Part shown: piece after piece, positions 10,801 through 19,700 of the stretch | Layout of the letters: every line of letters starts with the position of its first letter | Position numbering within the stretch: position 1 is the stretch's first letter | Origin: CAIWHR01 sp963786625 | GTDB lineage: Bacteria; Pseudomonadota; Gammaproteobacteria; Burkholderiales; Casimicrobiaceae | DNA length: 64,000 nt | Direction of reading: 5' to 3' | Assembly (NCBI GenBank): GCA_963786625.1 | Contig: CAWAZS010000014.1 | Location: 1,116,001-1,180,000 of the forward strand | The notes under the pieces: model-generated | Told to the model about the DNA's origin: nothing | Seen by the model: only the letters and a program-made list of their open reading frames with translations | The model's database searches: none | Translations under genes and position numbers: made by a program

Positions 10801-10884
10801 CCCGGAGTGAAGGGACGCCGGATCCGGGCCGTCATCGCGAGCCCGGTGTTCGTCGATCCGGAAGGAGCGCGGCAGCATGCCTGA
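7823..10884 (+). CDS. soxA: Sarcosine oxidase subunit alpha, two frameshifts
   Basis: The large subunit (about 1,020 codons, the usual length) binds NAD+ and channels the C1 unit to folate. The N-terminus has the ferredoxin-like FTFNGRRYEGHAGDTL and SWKYHRPRGI segments. A Rossmann motif (LVVGGGPAGLAAALAAGRAG) begins near residue 172, and the C-terminal half is GcvT-like. Two frameshifts interrupt it: an extra G at about 10133 (before CTCGAG) and an extra G in the GGG run at about 10522. Removing them restores a continuous protein. Both look like sequence errors because the flanking residues are fully conserved. Confidence 0.93.
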
Positions 10885-11485
10885 TCCGATCGTCCGCGAG
10901 AGCCCGCTCGTGCGCTTCGGCCTGCGCGAGCGCGCGACCAAGCCACCGGGCAACGCCGGCATCCTCGCGCGCGAGCGCGCGTTCCTCGGCCATCTCAACC
11001 TGCGCGGCGATTCCGGCGATCCGCGCTTCGTCGCGGCGGTCGAGGGCGTGCTCGGCGTCGCGCTGCCGGTCGCGCCCAACACCGCGAGCGAGACGCGGCC
11101 GACCGTCGCGTACTGGCTCGGCCCCGACGAGTGGCTGATCGTGACCTCGAACCGGCGGCGCGCGGTGTTCGAAGACGAATTGCGCAAGGCGCTCGCCGGC
11201 GTGCGCTCCGCGGTCACCGACGTGAGCGGCGGCCAGACCGTCGTCGTGCTGCGCGGCAGCCCGGTCTACGACCTCCTCGCCAAGGGCTGCCCGCTGGACC
11301 TGCACCCGAGGGTGTTCGACATCGGCCAGTGCGCGCAGAGCCATCTCGCCAAGGCGCCGGTGCTGCTGCGCCTCGTCGATCGCGAGCCGTCCTTCGAGAT
11401 CGTCGTGCGCCGCAGCTTCGCCGATTACCTGTGGCTGTGGCTCGAGGATGCGGCCGCCGAGTACGGCCTCGCCGTGCACGCATGA
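10877..11485 (+). CDS. soxG: Sarcosine oxidase subunit gamma
   Basis: A 202-residue gamma subunit, the small GcvT-like subunit of heterotetrameric sarcosine oxidase. Recognisable segments are YWLGPDEWLIV, DVSGGQTVVVLRG and CPLDLHPRVF. The ATG at 10877 overlaps the last 8 nt of soxA, so it is the coupled last gene of soxBDAG. The gene is intact. Confidence 0.92.
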   Translation: MPDPIVRESPLVRFGLRERATKPPGNAGILARERAFLGHLNLRGDSGDPRFVAAVEGVLGVALPVAPNTASETRPTVAYWLGPDEWLIVTSNRRRAVFEDELRKALAGVRSAVTDVSGGQTVVVLRGSPVYDLLAKGCPLDLHPRVFDIGQCAQSHLAKAPVLLRLVDREPSFEIVVRRSFADYLWLWLEDAAAEYGLAVHA

Positions 11486-11491
11486 GCCATC

Positions 11492-11585
11492 GTGGGTCCG
11501 GCTTCAGCCGGACGACAATGCACCCTTTGTGGGTCCGGCTTCAGCCGGATGCGATGCACCCTTTGTGGGTCCGGCTTCAGCCGGA
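11492..11585 (+). repeat. Three tandem REP-like palindromes
   Basis: Three copies of a 21-nt unit start at 11492, 11529 and 11565, so the period is 36-37 bp. The core is CCGGCTTCAGCCGG, a 6-bp stem with a TC loop, preceded by GTGGGT. The spacers share ATGCACCCTTT, so the whole 36-bp block was duplicated. The array starts 7 bp after the soxG stop and could help end or stabilise the sox transcript. The reverse complement occurs once at 1172-1192. Confidence 0.75.
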
Positions 11586-11646
11586 AACAATATGCGCAGC
11601 CAATTTCCAAGCCGCCTGACGGCAGCCCCACATGCAGGAAGCCCAC

Positions 11647-12324
11647 ATGAGCACTGACCCGACGGGGATCGCGCTCTTCGATCTCGACTACACGCTGCTC
11701 GGCGGCGACGCCACCTACGAGTGGATCCACTTCCTGATCAACCTCGGCGTGCTCGAGCGCGAGTCGACGGCGGCCGAGCTCGAGCGCTTCTACGACGACT
11801 ACGGCGTGGGCACGCTCGACATCCACGCGTTCCTGCATTTCGACTTCGAGCCGCTGGCGCGGCATCCGCGCGCGCAGCTCGAGCAGTGGCGCGCGCAGTA
11901 TCTGGAGCAGGCGGTCGCGCCGATGATCCTGCCCAAGGCGCTGGAGCTCATCGCCTCGCACGAGGCGCGCGGCCACCTGACGGCGATCATCACCGCGGCC
12001 AACAGCTTCGTCACCGAGCCGATCGCCTCGATGTTCGGCGTGCGCCATCTGCTCGCGAGCGAGCCCGAAGCCATCGGCGGCGAGTTCACCGGCAAGATCG
12101 AGGGCATCCCCTGCTTTCACGAGGGCAAGGTCATCAAGCTCGACGCCTGGCTCGCGAGCCGCGGCCAGCGCCTGGAGGAGTTCGCGGAGAGCTACTTCTA
12201 CGGCGACTCGCAGAGCGACGTGCCGCTGATGGAGAAGGTGACGCACCCCGTGGCGGTGGCGCCGGACGATGCGCTCGCCGCGCTGGCACGGGCGCGCGGC
12301 TGGCCGATCATTTCGCTGCGGTGA
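11647..12324 (+). CDS. HAD-superfamily phosphatase (subfamily IB)
   Basis: A 225-residue haloacid-dehalogenase hydrolase of the SerB/PSPase-like IB branch. Motif I is FDLDYTLL at residues 11-18, with nucleophile Asp12 and general acid Asp14. Motif IV is YGDSQSDVPLM near residue 185, and TAANSFVTEPIA is the motif II region. Family members dephosphorylate small metabolites such as phosphoserine or histidinol phosphate; the substrate is not apparent here. Start ATG 11647 is chosen because conserved sequence begins a few residues later. Intact. Confidence 0.88.
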   Translation: MSTDPTGIALFDLDYTLLGGDATYEWIHFLINLGVLERESTAAELERFYDDYGVGTLDIHAFLHFDFEPLARHPRAQLEQWRAQYLEQAVAPMILPKALELIASHEARGHLTAIITAANSFVTEPIASMFGVRHLLASEPEAIGGEFTGKIEGIPCFHEGKVIKLDAWLASRGQRLEEFAESYFYGDSQSDVPLMEKVTHPVAVAPDDALAALARARGWPIISLR

Positions 12325-12390
12325 TTGGCGTGACGCCGGGCGCGGCGCTAGCGCGTGGGCGGCAGGGCAGGGCGATGCCGCCGGATCGGG

Positions 12391-12396
12391 TAAAAT
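12391..12396 (+). promoter_or_regulatory. -10 box of the tRNA-Ser gene
   Basis: TAAAAT sits 9 bp before the mature tRNA 5' end and is followed by GCGCGG, a GC-rich discriminator typical of stable-RNA promoters. No clear -35 hexamer is visible at the expected distance. Confidence 0.5.
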
Positions 12397-12405
12397 GCGC
12401 GGTCC

Positions 12406-12496
12406 GGAGAGGTGGATGAGCGGTTTAAGTCGCACGCCTGGAAAGCGTGTTTAGGTTAACAGCCTAACGCGGGTTCGAATCCCGCCCTCTCCGCCA
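12406..12496 (+). tRNA. tRNA-Ser (anticodon GGA)
   Basis: A 91-nt class II tRNA. The acceptor stem pairs GGAGAGG (12406-12412) with CCTCTCC (12486-12492); discriminator G12493 and an encoded CCA follow. The anticodon loop reads CTGGAAA, giving GGA for UCC/UCU codons. The long variable arm (TAGGTTAACAGCCTA) and the T-arm GCGGGTTCGAATCCCGC are complete. Confidence 0.97.
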
Positions 12497-12531
12497 ATTC
12501 AAAGCGGGCCGTACGCCCGCTTTGAATTGGC
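12493..12531 (+). terminator. Hairpin terminator directly after tRNA-Ser
   Basis: A perfect 17-bp inverted repeat: arms 12493-12509 and 12515-12531 around the 5-nt loop CGTAC. The left arm begins inside the tRNA 3' end (G73-CCA), so the hairpin forms immediately beyond the mature tRNA. There is no long T tract after it, so it may act as a processing or blocking structure as well as a terminator. Confidence 0.7.
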
Positions 12532-12812
12532 ATTGAGGGTGGATGAGAACCCGCTGGTTCGACCAGCGCGGCGCGCAGGGCGCCGTGGCGAAGCGCATGG
12601 CGGTCCCGCTGGTGGCGTGACGTACCGGAGGAGCGCTTGGCCAGATCCCGTTCGCCACGGTCGCTGGCAGAGGGGTTCTGGTGCAGTGGGAGTTCGACGC
12701 CGCGTTGGCCCGCATGTTGCCTGGTCTCGTCGACGTTCTTACCCTCCAGGCCATTCAAACGTTGGCCGACGCGCGGACGTTCACGCGCGGCGTCGCCTAT
12801 TTCCAGAACGCG

Positions 12813-13220
12813 CTACACGGTGCCATCGCGCAGAACCTCCCAAAGCCGGCGAGGTGAAACGATCTTGAGCGGGCCAATGGCGGCAAGGCGCAGCAACGCG
12901 GCGTCGCCGGTGACGAAGAAATCGGCCTGGCTGGCGAGCGCTTCGCCGAGCACGATTGCGTCGGCTGCATCGACACTCACGCCGGCGGGTTGGGCGTTAT
13001 CGACGACCTGCGCCGCCTCGGTCGAGACGAAATCGACAATCTCGGCCGCACGAACGACGGGCAGCTTGACCTTTTCACGCAACGCCTTCTCGAGCTCGCG
13101 AAGCACGTTCCGCCCGAGAATCAAGTCGTGGTCCAGCAGCACCAATTCGAGGACCTCCGCACACAATCCTCGCGTGGCGAACGCACTCACCAGGACATTC
13201 GTGTCCAGAAAGATTCTCAC
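12813..13220 (-). CDS. PIN-domain toxin (ribonuclease)
   Basis: A 135-residue PIN-domain protein. The N-terminal MRIFLDTNVLVSAF gives the first catalytic Asp (residue 6). Acidic positions follow around E44-E48, DAADAIVLGEAL (D86/D87) and FVTGDAALL (D107), as in Mg2+-dependent PIN nucleases that cut RNA. The GTG start at 13220 overlaps the stop of the RHH gene (GTGA). With that upstream antitoxin it forms a VapBC-like module. Intact. Confidence 0.85.
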   Translation of the reverse strand: MRIFLDTNVLVSAFATRGLCAEVLELVLLDHDLILGRNVLRELEKALREKVKLPVVRAAEIVDFVSTEAAQVVDNAQPAGVSVDAADAIVLGEALASQADFFVTGDAALLRLAAIGPLKIVSPRRLWEVLRDGTV

Positions 13221-13432
13221 GAAAGGATGCGGAACACGTCCTCGTCGGTCAATAGCCCTTGGGTTTCGGCAAAGGGCAAAGTCTTCCTCCGGAGCTCCCG
13301 AAAGCGCGCGACGGCGACCTGGCGCCGGAGCGCCTCGCGGGCGATCTCGCTCTTGCTTCGCCCGGTGCTTTTTGCAATCCGGTCGAGGGCCTTTTCCAAC
13401 TTCGGGTCAATACGTATGGTTAGCGTCGTCAT
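13217..13432 (-). CDS. Ribbon-helix-helix antitoxin of the PIN toxin
   Basis: A 71-residue RHH (CopG/Arc-like) protein starting at ATG 13432 (MTTLTIRIDPKLEKALD). The strand TLTIRI is followed by two helices with the SKSEIAREALRR second-helix signature. The C-terminal tail (FAETQGLLTDEDVFRIL) would wrap the toxin. It precedes and overlaps the PIN gene, the normal order for autoregulated VapBC-type systems. An in-frame ATG further upstream is less likely because it precedes the strand by 11 residues. Confidence 0.85.
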   Translation of the reverse strand: MTTLTIRIDPKLEKALDRIAKSTGRSKSEIAREALRRQVAVARFRELRRKTLPFAETQGLLTDEDVFRILS

Positions 13433-13443
13433 CCACAACCTCC

Positions 13444-13992
13444 ATGATGTACGACATTGTAACACAACGTGTGTCGACGGCGTTCCCGCGGCACCCGAAG
13501 TCCACCCCCTGGCGCGGCGAGGCGCTGACCGTGGTCAGCGAGCACCTGCTGCTCTTGGCCGCGCGCGACGTCACCCGTCTGAAGCGCCTGTTGCACACCG
13601 ACGACGCCGGGGTGCGCGCGATGCGCGCGCTGGTGACGAGCCTCGACCCCAGGCCGGGCGCCGCGTTCGGCAAGTCGGAGGCGAACTTCGTCGTTCCCGA
13701 CGTGGTCGTGAAGAAGGTGCGCGGCAAGTGGGTGGCAGTGCTGAACGAGTCGGCGATGCCGAAGATCCGCCTGAACCGCCTCTATGCCGACATCCTCAAG
13801 CGGAATCGCGAATCGTCGAATCGGCAGCTCACCGCGCAGCTCCAGGAAGCGAAGTGGCTGATCAACAACATCCAGCAACGATTCGAAACGATACTCCGGG
13901 TGTCACAGGCGATCGTCGAGCGCCAGCGCCGCTTCTTCGAGCACGGCGACGTGGCGATGCGGCCGATGGGTAGCAAGGAAACCGTACTCTGA
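13444..13992 (+). pseudogene. rpoN: Sigma-54 (rpoN) fragment: core-binding region only
   Basis: An open frame of 182 codons. From about residue 24 it matches the central part of RpoN: LLLLAARDVTRLKRLL, SLDPRPGAAFG, VVPDVVVKKVRGKWVAVLN, MPKIRLNRLYADILKR, QLQEAKWLINNIQQRF, ILRVSQAIVERQRRFFEHG and AMRP. The Q-rich region I, the helix-turn-helix and the RpoN box are missing. After AMRP the sequence changes to unrelated MGSKETVL and a stop. It therefore cannot be a working sigma factor. Its 5' end overlaps the promoter of the divergent RHH-PIN genes. It looks like a relic of a duplicated or imported rpoN, though a stand-alone core-binding peptide is not excluded. Confidence 0.85.
13456..13461 (-). 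promoter_or_regulatory. Extended -10 promoter for the RHH-PIN operon
   Basis: On the minus strand TACAAT is preceded by TGT, making an extended -10 element 24 bp before the antitoxin ATG. A small palindrome (ATGT-ACG-ACAT, 13447-13457) lies just downstream and is a candidate RHH operator. No -35 is evident. Confidence 0.45.
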
Positions 13993-14083
13993 CCCGGGTT
14001 TCCGTGGCGCTGGTTGCATGAACAAGCGGGGATACCTCAGACTCCGACCCACGTTGCCTGCTTTCTAGCCGGGGGAGAGGACC

Positions 14084-15334
14084 ATGAGAACCCGAATTTC
14101 TCACTGGACGATCGTGACGCAATTGCTATTGGCGGCGACCTTGCTGCTGGGCAGTTCGTCCGCGCGGGCGCAAGCCTTCGTCGGCTGCTTCAAGGACACC
14201 AGTGCTTTCGACCTGGACGGTTACCTGGAAAGGAGTGGGCAGAACACGCCGCAGCGCTGCATCGCGGTGTGCCGTTCCAGGGGCTTTGCCTTCGCCGGCG
14301 TGCAATACGGCGAAAGCTGTTTGTGTGGCAACAGTTACGGCAAGTATGGCGCGGCGAACAACTGCGACTACCGGTGCACCGGCGCCCCCAACCAGGCTTG
14401 CGGCGGCTACAACGCCAACAGCGTCTATACCACCGGCATTGCCGTCACCAGCCCGCCACAGCCACCCCCACCGCCGCCGCCGACTTCCAGTTGCACGCCA
14501 GGGCCCGGGTTTGAGTGCGACACGAACCGCGGCGGTTCCGACTACGCCAATCTCGAGCTGCAGCAAGCGAACCCGCAGCTGTGCCAGGACCGCTGCAGGG
14601 GCGACAACAGTTGCCGCGCATGGACCTATGTCAAACCCGGCGTGCAGGGAGCCAACGCGCGTTGCTACCTGAAGAACCCTGCGCCGGCACCTACGCCCAA
14701 CACTTGCTGCGTCTCCGGCGCCATGCCGCGCATCATCGACCAGCAGGTCAACTTCGAGGTGAACACCGACCGCCATGGCTCGGATTACGAGCGCTTCGAG
14801 TTGCCGGTGGCCAACCCGGATCAGTGCTTCGCGCGCTGCCGGGGCGACAACCGTTGCGCGGCCTGGACCTTCGTGCGCCCCGGCGTGCAGGGGCCGCTGG
14901 CGGTGTGCTACCTGAAGAACCCGGCACCGGCACCCACACCCAACACTTGCTGTGTGTCGGGCGCGATGCCGGGCGCCGGTACGTCGCTCCTGACACCTCC
15001 GTCACCACCGCCACCGCCTCCGCCAACCGGAACCTGCGATTGGGCCACTTCGCGCACCTTTGTGGATCAGCTCGAAGGCGGCGCCGCGGGCTGGCGCGGT
15101 GTATACACCCGGCGCGGCAACAGCAATGTGTTCGACGTGATCTACACGAGGCCAGGCGAGACCAAAACCACGGAATTGACGCTTGACCTGGTCGTCATCA
15201 GCGGAGTCCGCCAAGTCCGGGTCAAACGCGCCGACTATGGGCCAGTGCTCGTCTCCACGATCGACCCTGATGGCGTGGCGCGCGGACGGTATGACGCTGG
15301 CACGAGGTTCGAGCTCACTTGCGGGGGTGGGTAG
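14084..15334 (+). CDS. Secreted WSC-domain and double PAN/apple-domain protein
   Basis: A 416-residue exported protein. A signal peptide covers residues 1-29 (LLLAATLLLGSSSARAQ). Residues 31-118 form a Cys-rich WSC domain (FVGCFKD..., CIAVCRSRGFAFAGVQ, CLCGNSYG, CTGAPNQACGG), a carbohydrate-binding module common in fungi. After a Pro-rich linker come two PAN/apple-like repeats (about 140-213 and 223-295), each with CRGDN-CAAWT-like and CYLKNPAPAPTPNTCC segments. Another Pro-rich linker leads to a C-terminal domain of about 100 residues that I do not recognise. A GGGGGAGAGGA Shine-Dalgarno precedes ATG 14084. The gene stands alone; a surface glycan-binding role is inferred. Confidence 0.8.
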   Translation: MRTRISHWTIVTQLLLAATLLLGSSSARAQAFVGCFKDTSAFDLDGYLERSGQNTPQRCIAVCRSRGFAFAGVQYGESCLCGNSYGKYGAANNCDYRCTGAPNQACGGYNANSVYTTGIAVTSPPQPPPPPPPTSSCTPGPGFECDTNRGGSDYANLELQQANPQLCQDRCRGDNSCRAWTYVKPGVQGANARCYLKNPAPAPTPNTCCVSGAMPRIIDQQVNFEVNTDRHGSDYERFELPVANPDQCFARCRGDNRCAAWTFVRPGVQGPLAVCYLKNPAPAPTPNTCCVSGAMPGAGTSLLTPPSPPPPPPPTGTCDWATSRTFVDQLEGGAAGWRGVYTRRGNSNVFDVIYTRPGETKTTELTLDLVVISGVRQVRVKRADYGPVLVSTIDPDGVARGRYDAGTRFELTCGGG

Positions 15335-15506
15335 CAGGGGTGATCGCGGACGCCGTAAGCAATTGATGCTGCAAATTGCGTAAGCTTCCGACGCCCATCC
15401 GCGTTTTCGTCGCCTTGGTCTGATGCTGGATTTGGCATTCGCGTCGCGGCAGCGGCCCTTCGGCATAGCTCGAAAATTCGAACCCGAACCGGCAGTGCCA
15501 AGGGCA

Positions 15507-16156
15507 TCAAATCACCTGCAACGGCCGCTCGATGCTCTTGATCTGCTGGCCGGCTTGCACCGTCGTGACCAGCCGGTACGAGCCGGGCGGAAAGTCCGCC
15601 GGCATCGTGAAGCGGAAGATCGACTGGTGGCTGCCCTGGGGCCGCGACACCTTGCGGTCACCGAGCTGCAGCGTGCTGTTGTCCGCGGCGACCAGCGTGC
15701 GCACCTCGCGCACGTCGATCGCGCCGCCGTCGGTCGGCGCCAGCGCGGTGTAGTTGACGGTCGATTCCACCGCGGCACCGGCGCCGGCGGCCGGCGGGGC
15801 CAGCGTGGCGGCCTCGATCTCCAGGCGCTGGCCGGCCGAGCTGGGCGGCACGCCGTAGTGCTGGGCCGCCTGGGCGCGGGTGGCGAGCTGCTGGTCGCGG
15901 TACTGGCCGACGATGCCGCCGGCCAGTCCGCCGGCCACCGCGCCGATCAGCGCACCCATGCCGCGGTTCTTCCTGCTCGCAGCCGCCCCGACCACCGCGC
16001 CGAGCAGGGCGCCCATCACCGCACCCTGCTGCGCCTGCGAGGGCTGATCGTTGTCGGTCTGATTGCCGGTCGGATTGCCGGGCTGGTTGGCGCAGCCGCC
16101 GCGTCGAGCGCGAGTGCGAGGCCGGAGGCGATCACGCGGACGGAGCAGGGACACAT
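15507..16156 (-). CDS. Glycine-zipper lipoprotein, frameshift near N-terminus
   Basis: The ATG at 16156 gives MCPCSVRVIASGLALAL. A one-base shift near 16090-16100 leads into a lipobox-like GGC-ANQPGN and the rest of the protein. The mature part has two Gly-rich membrane-inserting zipper segments (GALLGAVVGAAAS and MGALIGAVAGGLAGGIVG), then a soluble domain ending FPPGSYRLVTTVQAGQQI. Such proteins sit in the outer membrane or periplasm. It is the third gene of a minus-strand operon, starting 11 bp after the BON-domain gene. Function unknown. Confidence 0.7.
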
Positions 16157-16166
16157 GGCAACTCTC

Positions 16167-16755
16167 CTAGGGTTCGACGACGAAGACCTGGTCCTTGATC
16201 GGACGCGCCCGCGCCAGGCCGCGGGCGATGTCCATCGCACGCTGCTTGTCGGCCGGGCTGGTCACCGAGCCGAGCAGCGTGATCTCGAGGTTCGGCCCGA
16301 CCGTAGCGCTGACGCGATCCAGCTGGCTCTGGCGCAGCGCGTCGTTCAGCTCGCGCTCCAGCGAGCCGCCCGCCGCCGTCGGCGTGGCTGGCAGGATGGC
16401 GGGCGCCGGGCCGCCGATGCCGGCGGCTCCGGTCGCTGCCGGTGGCCGGCCGCGTCGGGTCGGTCGAGCGTGGCGACAGCCTGGCCTCCTGGCCCACCGC
16501 CAGCGCGCCGCTGCGCTGATCGATGCGTGCCGTCACGCCGCCGCTGGACACCGACGTCACCCGCCCCGACCCGACCTTGGCCAGCTCGTCGAAACCGGGC
16601 AGGCGGGTCAGGATCTCGACCGTGTCGCCGACACGTGCCGCCCCGGCATCGCTGATCTCGACCAGCTCGCCGTCGACCCGGCTGACGGTGGCCGACCACG
16701 CGGCGCTCCAGACCGGCAGCGCCAGCAGCAGGAGGCAGGCGCGGGCGGCGTTCAT
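16167..16755 (-). CDS. Exported BON-domain protein, frameshifted
   Basis: Begins at ATG 16755 with a signal peptide (ACLLLLALPVWSAAWSA). The N-terminal domain reads VSRVDGELVEISDAGAARVGDTVEI, a small beta-rich unit. A frameshift near 16430-16450 connects it to a C-terminal BON domain: RELNDALRQSQLDRVSATV, LEITLLGSVTSPADKQRAM and KDQVFVVEP. BON domains bind membranes or osmotically relevant surfaces in the periplasm. The ATG overlaps the stop of the large repeat gene by 4 nt, and the glycine-zipper gene follows 11 bp later, so all three are probably co-translated. Confidence 0.75.
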
Positions 16756-19700
16756 TTGAGCGTGAACTGGCCGGTGCAGCGCTTCATGCGCACGTCGACG
16801 ATATTGATCGCGGCCTCGTAGTTGCCCGAGCCGCTCAGGCGCCCGCCGCCGCCCACCGCCACGCGCGCGAACTGGCCGACCCACTTGTGGCGCACGCCGG
16901 CCTCCTGGCGATCGACCTGCACCCGGCCGCTGCGGTCCATCGTGCCGACGATGGTGTACGGCTTGTTGCCGGACGACGGAATCTGCACTTCGGCGCTGCC
17001 GTTGGCGCGCAGCGTCAGGGTGCTGGCGTAGTTGCCCGGGGCGACGCCGCCGTCACAGGCCAGGTAGACGTTGCCGGCAAAGGTGCCGGTGCATCCGATC
17101 GGCCCTTCGTTGGTGACGCAGTTGGCCTGTCCGGTGCCGACCGGCGCCGGCACGGTGGGAGGCGGTGGGTTCACCACCGGCGGAGGCAGTGGTGGCGACG
17201 TCGAGCTGGACGACATCGGCCCGTACTGGCGCAGGGCCACGCCGCTGCCGCGCCGGACAGTGCTGCCGGCCGCCGGGTCCTGGTAATAGACCTTGCCGGC
17301 CATGTCGGCGCTGGGCGGGCGGTCGCCCAGCGTGATGCCACCGACGCGCAGGCCGACCGCCTCGAGCTTGGCCTGCGCCCGCTCCAGCGTGTCGCCGTAG
17401 ACGCTCGGCACGCCGCCGGTGGGCGCCACCGGTGGCGGTGCCACCGGCGGGATCGGGTAGCTCGGCGGCGGCGCCGCGGTGGCGTAGATGCCGTACTGCA
17501 CCGACGAGCCGAACGGCACCAGGGTCCCCGGTTCCGGGTACTGGCCGGCGAAGCGGCCTTCCATGCCGGCCGGCACCACCACCACCGTCTGGTACGCCGG
17601 GGTCAGGCCGCTGAAGATGATGGCGGTGTCCATCGCCAGCTTGCTGCCCAGGCCGCCGAGGGCCGGCACCCTGGCCAGGCCCGCGGCCGGGGCGGCTGGG
17701 CCACCACCGGCGGCACCGGCACCGGCGGGGCTGCTGCTGCGGCGGGTCCTGCCAGACGTAGGCGGTGACCGGCGTGTTGGGCGCCACCATCGCGAAGGCT
17801 TTCGGCTCCTGGTTGGCGAGCTTGCCGCCCAGCCCGGGCGACGGCGCGATGCCGGCGGCGGCCACGCCGCCCCAGGTCAGGCCGGCATTGCGCACGGTGT
17901 TGGCCATCGCGCCCGGCGGCAGGCCCCGCAGGTCGGGCACCGCGACCAGTGTCGGCTGGCGGTTCGCGGCCTCCCAACTGGCCCTGCATTCGGCCGCGCG
18001 CCCCTTCAGGTCGTTGACGCGCATTGCGGCATCGGCGGCAAAAAATTCGGTGTCCATGCGATCCACCGCGAGGCGGTAGTCGTCGCGCAGCTTCTTGCAG
18101 GTCGGCTCCTCGGCACGCTGCAACCTGTCCAGGCTGCGCTCCAGTTCCGCGGCCGGTCCCTGAGCATCGACCGGGGCCTGGGCGGACGTCATGGCTACTT
18201 TCCAATCCGGCAGCGTCAACGCGTCGATGCGTGTCTTCAACGGCTGTGCCTGGGCGATTTCCTGCGGTGTGCGCAGCAGCGGCCGCAGCTTGTCGAGCCG
18301 GCCGGAAACGGCCATCTGGCCGGACGCCAAGTCGGCCTGGCGCTTCAGCAAGGCTTCTCCGGCCGTCGATGCGGCCATGGCGGCGCGTTCGGCGTCGGCC
18401 ACCGCCTTCTTCAGCGTCACCATCGCCGGCGCCTGCACCGCCTGCGTCATCGCCGCGGTTTCCCGGTTCAGCTTGGCCAGAACCGCCTGTTCGCGCAGCA
18501 AGGTCTCGCGCAGGACCCGCAGGCCTGCGGTGGCCTTGTCATCGTGGTACTCGATCATCGTTGCCGCATCGGCCGCCGGCGAGCGTTGACATAGTGCGGC
18601 CAGGTCCCGGCCGTGTTGCAGCGAGTTGATCACGCCCTGTGCCGCATTGGTGTGGTCGCGCGAGATTTCCTCGACCGCCTTGGAGCCGCGGCCGCACAGC
18701 TCCGGCGACGAACCGACCCCGCCCAGGTCGCCGAGGCTGGCCTGGCCGAGTCGGCCCTCCGGGCTGCCGTCCCACAGCTGCTGCTGGTTGCGGGCCGCCT
18801 TGATGGCGGTCTCCACGGCTTTCAGCAGGCCTTGGTAGGCCTCGCCCTCCGTCAGGATGGCCTTGCGCATCGCCTCCAGCCGCGCCACCTCGGCCGCCAA
18901 TGCGGGCAGCAGGCTGTCGGACAGCGGGTCCATCTGCACCATGTATAGCGGCGCGGTGCCGGCCAGCAGCGGGGCGTTGATGGTGCTGCGGTGGTCGATG
19001 AAACGGCCCTCCTTGACCTCGACGAACAGCCCGTCCCGCTGCGCCGAGCGCACCACCGGGCCGATCACCTGGAGCTCCACCCGGCCGTCCTCATCGGTGG
19101 CCACCGGCAGGCGCTGCAGCGGCTGGGCGCCGGCGAACAGCTGCACGTTGGCGCCGACGACCGGCTTGTCCTGGCGGGCCCGCTCGACCACACCCACGGT
19201 GACCACCAGCAGCGGGTCGAGCGACACCGCCTCCTCGACCGCATCGCGCGACGGCAGCAGGCGGTGCGCGGGAATACTGCCGCCGGCAGTCTGGTAGCCC
19301 TTGGCCTCGACCTCGTAGCTCAGGCCGCCGCGCGCCGCGGTGGTGGCGGCGTCGTCGAGCCGCTGCTGCGCCACGCCGCTGCCGTCGCTGCCGAAGCCGC
19401 CGATCGCCGCGCCCCGCGGGAGAGGTCAGCTTGACCCGTGCGCCGGCGACCGCCTGCGCCGTTGCCCGCCTCGGTGATGCGCAGGCGCAACTGGATCGGC
19501 GTGGTCTCGTCGGGCAGGTCCGGCTTCAGGCGCAGCTCGCGAACGTGCTTCGCCATCGGGCTGCCGCGCGCAACGCGGCTGGCGGGCAGGCTCAGCGTGC
19601 CCGGGCGGAACCCGTCGGCCTCGACCCGCAGCTCCAGGCCGGCCTGCCCGACGAAGCGCAGCGTCGCCTTGCCAGCGGAATCGGTCTGCTGGCTGCTGGC

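Noticed and set aside
11492..11585. Three regularly spaced repeats as a mini CRISPR array
   Set aside because: The repeats are self-complementary hairpins, the spacers are near-identical 15-16 nt, there is no cas gene, and the same unit occurs inverted elsewhere.
12456..12758. Minus-strand ORF overlapping tRNA-Ser (ERAGFEPALGC-like)
   Set aside because: Typical spurious translation of a tRNA gene; no start signal or domain.
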